From: Telmatactis stephensoni
Taxonomy: Eukaryota; Cnidaria; Anthozoa; Actiniaria; Isophelliidae
Assembly (NCBI GenBank): GCA_029948255.1
Contig: JALIZF010001817.1
Location: 372,001 to 436,000 of the forward strand
Reading direction: 5' to 3'
DNA length: 64,000 nucleotides
The notes beneath the pieces are model-generated. The model worked only from the letters and a program-made list of their open reading frames with translations, had not been told where the DNA came from and made no database searches. The position numbers and the translations under genes are program-made. Position 1 is the stretch's first letter, and each line of letters starts with the position of its first letter. Shown one piece after another: positions 43,404 to 52,887 of the stretch.

Positions 43404-44928
43404 ATGAAGATGAGAGAATATTTCGCTAACCTGAAATGTTTCCCAAGACTTCTTGCTCTTATAGCTTACATTCTTATTGGAGCTGCCATCTTTGTCAAAC
43501 TGGAGCAAACAGACGAATCCAACCCGGTAGCTGCAAACCGTATCCTGAAAGGCCTTCGAATTCGTTTGTCGTCGCAGTTCGGCGTCAACATCACTGACCA
43601 AGAATTTCAAGAAGTTGTGAACAATATCTCTGAAGCGTTGCTCATGAAAAGCACCCCAGATTGGAGCTTTTGGAAAGCTATCGATTTTGTATCAATAGCC
43701 TTGACACGAAATTGGCTTATCTTCTTAAAAATCGGTCGACAGGCTTGACAATCCTGTTGTTAATATCCATTTTTCCAGAAGTAGTTTATAATGGCTTGTT
43801 CGTTCGTTGGTTCGTTGGTTTTTGTTTTGTTATTATTTGTTTGTTTGTTGTGTGTTTTCCCTCGTCTTCTTGCACAAAAGTAGACAAAACAAAAAACGAT
43901 ACGATAGCATGAACGGTTGGCTGACGGGCTGGTTGGTGGGTGGTTTAGCTGGTTGGTGGGTGTATGTATGTGTGTGTGTGTGGGCTTGTGGGTTGGTTGG
44001 TAATATATTTTGGTTGCTTGGTTGGTTGATTGGTTGGTTGCTTGGTTACTTGGTTGCTTGGTTGCTTGGTTGCTTAATTGGTTACTTGGTGGTTGATTGG
44101 TTGCTTGGTTGCTTGGGTTGGTTGCTTGGTTGGTTGGATGATGGGTGGTTGGGTGGGTTGGTTGGTTGTTTGGTTGGTGGGTGGATTGGTGGGTGGGTTG
44201 GTTGGTTGGACGGGTGGTTGCTTGGTTGCTTAGTTGATTGATTGGTTGGTTGGTGGGTTGCTTGGTTACGGCTTGGTTGTGTGTGGGTGGATGGGTTGGT
44301 TGGTGGGCTGGCCGTTGGGAATGTGCTTTGGTTGATGCGTAGCGATGGGTTTGGTGGGTTGGACGGTTGGTTTTTAAGAGATTGTAGTTTTTGTCTTTTA
44401 TCTGTAGGCTATGGAGACATTTCACCGCGTACTCCTCTAGGTCAAGGAATATTTATTATTTACTCTCTGATTGGTCTTCCTCTTTGTATGGTAACACTCA
44501 AAAGCACTGGGAAATCCCTAAGTATTTATCTTGGTAAACTAATCGTTATCACAGAAAACAAAATTCTTGGCAAAGAACAACACAACCACTTGAAAGTGAA
44601 GTCCTTTGTCGTTTCTTTGTTTTTGTTTGTGATACTTCATCTATACTGGGCTGCAGTTTTGGTACGCATCATGAAAGTGTCCTTTCTTGAAGATGTGTAC
44701 GCTTCGTTCGTCACCTTTTCAACAATTGGCTTTGGAGATTATGTTATAAAACCCTGGTTCATGGAACAACGAGATTTGATGTCCGTGATGACAGTTCTCA
44801 ACCTTCCTTTGTTGCTTGTCAACCTGACTGCTGTTTCGTGTGTTTTGAACACAACAGTTGATATGATGGAAAAGGTGCAAAGAAGGATCACAACCACAAG
44901 AAAGGTAAAGGTGAACACAGATGAATAA
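43404..44928 (+). CDS. Two-pore-domain K+ channel C (K2P), altered P1 exon boundary
   Basis: Exon 2 is clear: 44408-44928, starting GCTATGGAGAC after TGTAG and encoding GYGDISPRTPLGQGIFIIYS, M3, P2 STIGFGD and M4. Exon 1 starts at 43404 (MKMREYFANLKC, the paralogue-matched start; an in-frame ATG also exists at 43371). Its end is abnormal. The expected TTIG followed by a gtaag donor is replaced by LTRNWLIFLKI. The only phase-1 GT before the stop is gtcgac at 43735, which would restore IGYGD but add seven residues in the pore helix. If that is used the protein is 283 aa. Either this is a functional variant with a weak donor or a gene on its way to being a pseudogene. Confidence 0.75.
43900..44385. 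repeat. (TTGG/GTTGCTTG)n low-complexity array in the K2P-C intron
   Basis: About 480 bases of degenerate GGTTGGTT, GGTTGCTT and GGTGGGTT units. Frames on both strands stay open (Trp/Leu/Gly on plus, Pro/Thr/Asn/Gln on minus) because the units lack stops. These are not genes. The plus-strand frame runs into K2P-C exon 2 by chance. Confidence 0.95.
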
Positions 44929-45607
44929 CATTTGAAACTGTGATGGGGTTCACTTTAACTATTCCAACTGTAAATACATGTAAATGAATCAAAAACTTGC
45001 ATAGGCTCCGTCCCCAAAAAGATGATTAACGAATCTGTGAAAAGAAAACATATGATCTAACGACGGATATTGTGTTGTTCTCCGGTAATTTCATCTTCCC
45101 ACACGCCAGAATTTATTTGTTTTCAGACTGAAAATACATCAACCTATGGATAACACAACCACATTATATAGCGTCAAAAGGAAGATAGAATCAAACCCTC
45201 TGGTTTCCAGGGTACAAAACCTTTCGCTTTTGAAACAAAGTTTCTTTTGTGATAAAAATCTCATCCAACAATAAGCGCTCAAAACATTAGCGAAGTGAGG
45301 CTTCCTATTTGCCAGGTACTCAACATGCAATTTTTGTTGGAAAGCATGGAATGGAAATCAGATATTCAATAAGATAGAAACACAATTGCTAACTTTTTTA
45401 ATCAGTTTAAACATACACCTATTATAAAGTGCACAAACATCGAGGAAATTTCGATACAAAATTGTCAAATCTAGATGCAATGATTTATGCATAGGAATTT
45501 AAATATAATACAACAACCGTTCAAATGAACACAGATCTAGATCTTTTAGCAATCAGGAAGGCAAGAACCGTTAAGTGTGATATGACCTATAAGATCGAAT
45601 CACCGAC

Positions 45608-45669
45608 AACCGGTTGGCTCAGTTGGTAGGGCGCCGGACTAGTGTGCGGGAGACCGGGGTTCGATTCCC

Positions 45670-45710
<41 letters not shown>

Positions 45711-45970
45711 GGTGCTGCCTTTGTAACTACATCTGCAAATGGTTAGACCTTCAAGTCTTCTCGGATAAGGACGTTAAACCGTAGGTCCCGTCTCTCCACA
45801 CTATCTAACCCAGCATTGGAGGGACGTAAAAGAACCACTGAGGACGTAATAAAACCCTGGCAGTGACCACCCTCAGTGTCTACTTCATACTGATCACCTC
45901 TTTCATATCATTGTAAAGCGCCTTTGAATATGTATATAGATAAAGTGCACTATATAAATCCAATCCAATG
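45608..45970 (+). mobile_element. tRNA-derived SINE with L2-type 3' tail
   Basis: The head carries TGGCTCAGTTGGTAGGGCG (A box) and GGTTCGATTCC (B box), an RNA polymerase III promoter. The body (to about 45900) is unrelated to tRNA. The tail TGTAAAGCGCCTTTGAATAT...AGTGCACTATATAAATCC is the shared 3' end used by L2-clade LINEs, so the SINE was presumably mobilised by an L2. It ends in short CCAAT repeats. Confidence 0.85.
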
Positions 45971-46264
45971 TCATTAACATGGAATCCCCTCCCTCAGGCA
46001 ATGAATTTACCTATAATATTGTATACTATATAATATATTATATAATTGTATGGAGCATACCTGATATTTATGACAGGAGCTTCAAGAGTTGATCTGCCTT
46101 GACATAATGCTTTAATACGGATACCATACATACCCCTTTAATTAGAAACAAAAACAACTAACATTGCAGCTTAGCGACTTCTAATAAGTCAGCAGGGGGG
46201 GATAGTGGAGGTAGAGAAAAAAACCTCGAAGCAAAGGAGAGAACAAACTAAACATGTGATGCTC

Positions 46265-46360
46265 CGAGCATCCGGAATCCGGCATCCGGCATCCGGCGTC
46301 CGGGAATCGAACTCGGAACCACATAGGTGACAGACCGGCGCTCTAACAGCTTGGCCCCCC
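46265..46360 (-). mobile_element. tRNA-derived SINE head, minus strand
   Basis: On the minus strand, CCAAGCTGTTAGAGCGCCGG (A box) is followed by GAGTTCGATTCCCGG (B box). The body continues with short tandem CCGGATGC-type repeats (46269-46300). Confidence 0.65.
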
Positions 46361-46516
46361 TTGCTTCCCATTAGGTCTGGAGAACGAAAAAATTAAAGAC
46401 AAAAAAGTGAATAATACATTAAAATGTGCAGTAAATCTGAGAGAATAATGCTATTATCTAATTTTGCTTTAAGAAGAAAAACGCCTAGATTTCAGAATGT
46501 ATGTTTGTCAAGTCAA

Positions 46517-46607
46517 ATAGATTTTAGGCTCAGATTTCAGCCGTCAGGGATTCGTGCGTGGCCCGCGATACTAATCTCTGACGGCTGAAATCTCAGCCTA
46601 AATAGAT
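46517..46607. repeat. Hairpin MITE (TTTCAGCCGTCAG arms)
   Basis: 46517-46551 and 46574-46607 are near-perfect reverse complements (ATAGATTTTAGGCTCAGATT and complement), with a loop of about 22 bases. Confidence 0.8.
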
Positions 46608-46836
46608 TTCCTTGCGGTCAAATGTTTTCATCCAAAAGAGGAAAAAGAAAACCATTTGTCACTGTAAATGTGGCATAGAAAATGTGCACGTGCATGTGAA
46701 AAGGACTTTAGCATTGTTTAATGTTTTTCTTCCTGCGCTGCTGTTCAGTACCTGGGCCCGATTGTTCGAAAGAGGGTTAATTTTTAACCAAAGATTAGGA
46801 GTTAATAACTTTAGGTTTATTTTCAGTTTCTGAAAG

Positions 46837-46960
46837 GTAAGCACTAGCCTCCTCCGCTGGCAACTCTTTTGGGTTTCCTTTGGAATACAAACCCATTCTT
46901 TCCCGGCCAGAAAAAAAAAAGGAATCCCAACAGTTGTCCGCGGAGGAGGCTAGGTAAGCA
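46837..46960. repeat. CTAGCCTCCTCCGC hairpin MITE with 7 bp target duplication
   Basis: The element is 46844-46953, with ends CTAGCCTCCTCCGC and complement, flanked by exact GTAAGCA at 46837-46843 and 46954-46960. Its CTAG ends and 7 bp duplication match the copy at 37460-37548. Confidence 0.88.
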
Positions 46961-47756
46961 CCAATTTTAACCCAAGTACGGAGGTGTGTTGAATTACTAA
47001 CCTAAAGTTAAGTCGAACAAAATGAAGAGAGCCGACAATTTCGATTACAAGAAGGTTTCAGTACTATATATAGATGCCTTGACGCAGGGGAAACTAAATA
47101 GACTAAAAGAGTCGGTTTTTGTTACGCTGTTTGTGAACTTTGGCTGGATAAGATAAAAGTGTTTTGGGATATTTACAGTGATAAGTGTCTACAAACGGAG
47201 AAAAGTTCTGCTTCATTTTTCGATTCGGATACCTTTTTTTCTGTTGGTAAAAAAGTTGGAAAAGTTGTCATACCTCTGAATTTATTTTTTGGTTTTATTT
47301 CAACCAAGTGACAAGTAAACAAACAATTAAGCGCGAACACTCTTTCACTCACCCTTTTATTCTACCTTCGAGAAACGGATATTTATCCGGCGAGGGTTAG
47401 CTAACCCTAGGTTACTTAATTTATCCCCGGGTTAAATTCTAACCCTGTTAGGCGTCATCAAGATCACTACTCCAAAAAAGAAACACTTTGCACTTTTTAA
47501 TGAACAAGTAAATGCATAAAAATGTATCAATTTAGAAATATGTATTTTTCAGTTCTAAAGCATTATTTACTAGTTATTTATTTATTCGAAATCAACAATT
47601 CATAAACTTGTCTATTTTTAGTATTTATATATATGTAAATATATTTTTTTAAAGTTGATGTGATATCTAACCGAATGTAGATGTATGAACATAAAATTAA
47701 CTATAAGAGTTAATCAGTTCCTCTGCAGCCCAATACAATAACATATGCATATAAAT

Positions 47757-47970
47757 TCGATTTCTTCTTGATCCAGAAACGCCACATTTAAACATCTAGT
47801 TCCAAATAATGGATATGAAGCGAGAAAAAAAAAATTGGATTTTGATGCATACTTCACTCTGATTTGCTTCACTGCATGCATTGGCTGTAACTGATGTGCA
47901 AAAGTATTTGACGCTATTGGCACAAATAAACTGTTTTACATCGTACATATTTGCACCTGCACGCTAAAAG
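47757..47970. repeat. Duplicated flank block Y, copy 2 (upstream of K2P-D)
   Basis: Homologous and collinear with 38490-38725; the best kept words are CACTGCATGCATTGGC, TATTGGCAC and TTTGCACCTGCACGCTAAA. Its preservation next to different K2P paralogues may reflect either recent duplication or retained cis-regulatory function. Confidence 0.85.
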
Positions 47971-48228
47971 GTGTTGTGTTATTTACCTTGACCTTAAAAA
48001 AGTCTTGATAATGAAATGTCTTTTGGTTTTTAGTCGGTTCAGTGTACGTTAGCTTTTCACAGCAGGCCAATAGAAACTTTCTCTGAGTTTTTTTGGCACA
48101 AATAAATAAAAAGACTTTAAACAAAATTGGCACGATGTCGCCCTCTTTTGGCGACATTCCCAGCGTCGTCTACCACATACCTGTAGTTTATACTTACTCG
48201 TAATGTGCTCATTAGAGTGCATGCACTT

Positions 48229-48478
48229 AGAGTGATTTTCATCGGACTGTGAAATAAAAACTAGCTATTAGTGTGTTGTTGTCGAAATTTGACAAAGGGA
48301 AACAAGGGAATTAGGATCTACTAGTGTGTATTAGCTTAGTAACTATTTCACAGTCTGAAAATCACTCTAATCCGTGAAACAAACACTACTAATTACTACT
48401 AAATAGTAATTGATTACAATAGGAAACAAAGGAACTACCATAATTTAGCACTATTTTGTACTATTTATGTTTCACGGA
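48229..48478. repeat. Two adjacent hairpin MITEs upstream of K2P-D
   Basis: 48229-48368 has ends AGAGTGATTTTC/GAAAATCACTCT and an inner TAGTAACTATTTCACAG arm. 48371-48478 has ends TCCGTGAAAC/GTTTCACGGA. Both belong to the hairpin family seen at 25201 and 38918. Confidence 0.75.
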
Positions 48479-48615
48479 TTACGTACGTGCACTCTACGAC
48501 AAAATCTCAATAAATTTAGAATTTTGTTTTAAAAATGATTGGCAGCTTTTTAATAAATAATAACTATATATAGTTTTGTTGGTTCATTTTTTTTAACTTA
48601 GTATTTGAAAACAGA

Positions 48616-49943
48616 ATGAAGTTAAAACTACAAGTCTTGCTATTGCTTCTAGCTCTTATAGTTTATATCCTTATCGGAGCTATCATTTTTATGAAAATAG
48701 AAAAAACGGACGAACCCAACGTGGTAGTCGCAAATCGAATTCTGGAAGCCGTTCAAGTAAACTTGTCGTTGCAGTTTGGCGTGAACATCACTGACAACGA
48801 GTTTAAGAACATCGTGGATAATATCACCACAGCAGTGACGATTCGAAGCAGACCTGATTGGACTTTTTGGAAAGCTATTGATTTTACTATAGTTGCATTG
48901 ACTACAATAGGTAAGGAAATAGCGCAGTTTTTTTTAAAAAAGAAAAGATTTTGTGTCAGCAAAAAGCACCTATGTAGATGGTAATTATACATTGGTAATA
49001 TGAACCGTGTTTTGATATCTTAGTGAAGATATTATTTTCAAGAGTGAATATAAAAGACGAATTTCCCTTGCGCGCATTTACGACCATGCATATAATAGCA
49101 TATAGAAAGGTCATGTTCAATGTTGTAACCTGTTTTAAAATCACATTTTCAAAACTTCAAAAGAAAAAATACACAAATCTGAAAAACTGGCTTGTCCGTC
49201 GTCATGGCAACAATATCAATGCATAACGGGGGTCTTTGCATGAATTGACGATGATTTTTTTGCCACAATATTAACATAAGAAGTAGGGGGTTTTTTTGCC
49301 AAGATTTAATTTTGTTTGTCATTCAGGTTACGGTGATATCGTACCACGCACTCCTACAGGTCAAGGTGTTTTTATCCTCTACGCTATCATTGGTCTACCT
49401 CTGACCGTTGTAACGCTGAAATACACGGGGAAATTCCTAAGCAAATGTGTCAAGAAAATCATTAAAGTGATTGAAAAGAAGATTTTTAGAATCAAAGAGA
49501 ACAAGCATATGAAGATAAAGTGTTTCGTTGCTTCGTTGTTGTTGTTTGTCTCGTTTCATGTAATTGGCGCTGTAATGTTTTATACAGTTAAACGCACGTC
49601 GCTACTAGAAGGATTCTACGGTACCTTTGTGACTTTGTCCACTATTGGGTTTGGGGATTATCCTATGCCTCTGGAAACACTAGTAAAAGAATATGGTACA
49701 GCAGGCTTGTCACTTCTGTTTATTTTTGAACTACCAATCTTTTTGGCTGCCCTAACTGTCGTATCATGTTTTCTCGACACGTCAATAGTTTTAGCGGGAA
49801 AGGCTCACAAAATAACTCAAAAGGCTTATCGACGAGACACAAGAAGCACAGTAAGAGCTACGTGCATAACAAGCCCAGACGCCAGCGTAATAAGCACACA
49901 AAAGGAACTTTCCATCCAGGAACTCGGTGAAATCCAGTCTTGA
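48616..49943 (+). CDS. Two-pore-domain K+ channel D (K2P), two exons
   Basis: Exon 1 is 48616-48910 and exon 2 is 49327-49943, with the same phase-1 intron in the P1 glycine codon; the product is 303 aa. M1 is LIVYILIGAIIFMKIEKTDE. The loop carries NLS, NIT and NIT sequons and no cysteine. P1 is TTIGYGDIVPRTPTGQG, P2 is STIGFGDYPMP, and the tail is Ser/Thr-rich. It is the most compact member (intron 416 bases) and appears intact. Confidence 0.93.
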
Positions 49944-50467
49944 AATTTGAAGACGTGGTTCTTGAAAAGAATTCTGAGCGTATGAGGTCTAGAACGTCAT
50001 CATACTTTGGTTGTTATATGCTGAAATTCGAAACCTAATGCGTGCAATATACAGTTTTTAAGTATCTAAAAGCGCGTAGAGTTTGTACATGTTTGGATGG
50101 TACTAAACCGGAAAGAGAAAATCATCGCCAGGATTGTTGAAATGATTGGGCGTGGACGTGCACGCGCGCAGTGGATCTTACCGAGAATGAATGGGTCCCT
50201 CTCACCCCAAGTAATATTGCTACAACGCAACGCAAGAACAGGATGTGAGATGACGAATTTATCACATTTGTTCGTTGCGTGACTACCGTGACAACGTCGC
50301 GACACCACGTTCAGGATGCCAATTCGCTTCTTTTTGCGTCTTCTTCTTGACGTCGGCGGCGTCGGGGTCAACGGTCATTTCGAAGAAAATTCGTCGGCGC
50401 GCGGGTGTGTCATCTTTCACGTTGCGTCGTGTTTCCTAATCAATCAATTTTGTAAAGGATGGGGATC

Positions 50468-50688
50468 CAATAGACCATTTCACGGTTGTCGTGGCTCAAC
50501 CTCAGCCTCGACACCGTGTAATATATTCTTTAGAATTTGACTACAGCCCGTGGAATTTTAAAGTGTTTCGATTGTTTGTTGTTGTGTGCATTCCTTAGAT
50601 TACCATGGGCTGCAGTCAATTTCTAAAGAATATATTACACGCTGTCGAGGCTGAGGTTGAGCCATGACAACCGTGAAATGGTCTATTG
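50468..50688. repeat. 221 bp MITE with about 85 bp inverted arms
   Basis: The arms begin CAATAGACCATTTCACGG and contain CTCAACCTCAGCCTCGACA and AATATATTCTTTAGAA in mirrored order. Differences are few, so the insertion is probably young. Confidence 0.85.
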
Positions 50689-50917
50689 CATAAGCATTAT
50701 GTACAAAAACACTATGAATTATTCATATACAACGATTTTAGCTTAAGTGATGTGACGTACGTTTGCACAAAACGATTCAATTTTGAGTCATAAACAATCC
50801 TCTGAGTTCCTGATTATAGCACCAATTATCTCTTAACAAAACAATTCTTTATGCATTGCGAACCATTTGATGTGTATCTATACTTGCGTAGCAAGCATTT
50901 CTTTAAGGAGGAAGGGG

Positions 50918-51040
50918 ATTGGGTTTCCTGTGTTACGAAAGCGGGGCTTAGGGGACAAGGAAGGGGAAAGGTGCATGGAAGCTCTCTTATCCCCTGTCCT
51001 CCTCCTAACCCCTGTTTTTCGTAACACAGGAAACCCAATC
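50918..51040. repeat. Hairpin MITE (GATTGGGTTTCCTGTG ends)
   Basis: The arms of about 24 bases GATTGGGTTTCCTGTGTTAC and complement enclose an AGGGGA/TCCCCT-rich loop like those at 29340-29630. Confidence 0.8.
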
Positions 51041-52887
51041 ACTTAAACCCCTTTCGCCTCAAATAAACGCTTGTACCACAGGTTAGTGTTTCTAATACGC
51101 TTGGTACTACAGTTTTAGTGGGTGTATGTATAGTGCAATGCACAAACACGACGGCTTCCATATTGGATAGCCAGTAAGGACAATGAAATCATTCTACGTA
51201 AATTTCCCGAACACTTTTTTCTCAATGCAGTTCAACGAGTTCACTACAGAGTGTCTCAAAAATTTATGCCCCCGATATTTTATCATCGATCTTATTTTGG
51301 ATGATAGAAAAGCATTTTCTAGACATTTTATACGAAAATGTTGTAATCTCTTCTTGGTATTAATGGCTTAATTAGAGGTTAGACGTTATTCATTTGAGTT
51401 TTAAGCTCAAAACGGTAGCTTTTCGAATATGCGCATTTTCATGTCCCACCATTTTGTTCGCAATTAATTAGCAGTTTTGAGTTTCTCGTACTTTCTGTTC
51501 ATTCATTTTAAAAACATAACGAAAACAAAACTTGTCGATTATACAAACTCAAAGATCTTTAGTGAGACTTTCTGGAATGTGAGCCAAAGAAAACTCAAAG
51601 CCAATGTCTTATAAAGCAGTTTTCCCTCTTTCAGACCTTCCTAAGACGTTTTCCTCTGTTTTTTTTTTTGTTTTTTGTTTTTGTTTTTTTTGTTTTGTTT
51701 TTTGTTTGTTTTGCGCATGGGCTGACTGCGCAATAATAGAATCACAGGTAGCCCAAGCTCGACGCATCTGTTGATTTACTAGCGATTATAGGGGACTTTA
51801 TTAAAGTGTAACGTGTTGGTAATGACTCCCACTGCTTAATACACCTTATTATTAGCCCCCACAATATAACTTAAAAGTGCGAAGTTCTGGTCCTTCTTAT
51901 CATTTTATACTGACTTAATTTGACGCGTGATAATTTCCCATCTAACTATTTAGTTAGTTATAAACGTAATTTTGAAGAACGAGATCGTCAACAAAATGTT
52001 CCATGTCAACAAAAACATTTCTTGCATTCGATCAGAAATGGATTTCAAACCATAAACACAGACATGCGCAGACAAATTGTATACATGCTTAGAAACTGGG
52101 CACGAGTAGTTAACTGTCACTGATATTTTTTGCTCAGTTTTATGCTCAGCTTCCTCTGTGAGAAAGAACAAATTTCGATATTACATTGAATAAATCATCA
52201 GATTGCTTGGCTGCGAACTGTAAATCTTTAGAGTTAGTTCATTATACTAACTTGTCATGGATTGCCTGCCTGATATTTTTCAGTATAAGAATCTGTTCGT
52301 GTGGTTGGTTCTTCAAACGTATACATATTTTTCTATATGTTACCGTTTTGATACAAAATCATTTCGCTGAACATCTCTAATTGTACTTATTTTATTGATA
52401 TTAACATTATAAAAATATCTTTAGCAATAAAAACTTTAAATTTCTTTTTGAGTTTTCAAACAGCATCCATCATTGTTGGCACCAACATTTTAGACAATTG
52501 TTGGTCGGTAGTTTGTTGTCAGTATGCTTTCTTGATAACAGAATTGAACCGCAAAAGGAATGTTAAGGAAAAAGGATTCGAACTTGACATACACTCCTTG
52601 CCCAGCTTGCAATCGCTCCCAACGCTAGCATCCAACATGATTTGTGCTACAAACATTGTAGGGTTAGCTTTAGGTCGTCAGGTTGTAACGGATCCATCTG
52701 CATATTTTACATTGTGTTCAAATACATCTAACATGTTGGAGAACTGTTGGCAAGCATTGTTTGGAGGGTTTCCACAGGTCTTCATTCACAAATCCGAGTC
52801 AACGAGCTAATCTCGGGTGTCGATGCGATCATATCAGTATTCTTATTAGAAATGTCATGACAATATTCAAAACTTAGTCTCTTTTGG

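Larger units (their letters stand above)
44929..47756. other. Intergenic between K2P-C and K2P-D, SINEs and MITEs only
   Basis: Apart from the SINEs (45608-45970, 46265-46360) and hairpins (46517-46607, 46837-46960) listed separately, no coding exon is recognised. 46960-47756 is AT-rich without clear structure. Confidence 0.5.
49944..52887. other. Intergenic, MITEs and low-complexity tracts
   Basis: It contains the hairpins at 50468-50688 and 50918-51040 and a GTTTT-rich tract (51658-51712). The frame at 52448-52810 runs over repeat-like TTGGCA/CAACATTT words and has no family signature. No gene is recognised. Confidence 0.5.

Noticed and set aside
44242..44407. Plus-strand frame extending K2P-C exon 2 upstream by about 55 residues
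   Set aside because: The extension is translated TTGG repeat; the acceptor TGTAG at 44403-44407 and comparison with paralogues place the exon start at 44408.
43760..44425. 221 aa minus-strand frame rich in Pro, Thr, Asn and Gln, resembling a repetitive surface protein
   Set aside because: It is the complement of the TTGG-type low-complexity array in the K2P-C intron; no signal peptide, no conserved domain, and the opposite strand is equally open.
52448..52810. 120 aa plus-strand frame
   Set aside because: No domain or splice context; the sequence holds mirrored CAACATTT/TTGGCA words typical of a decayed MITE.
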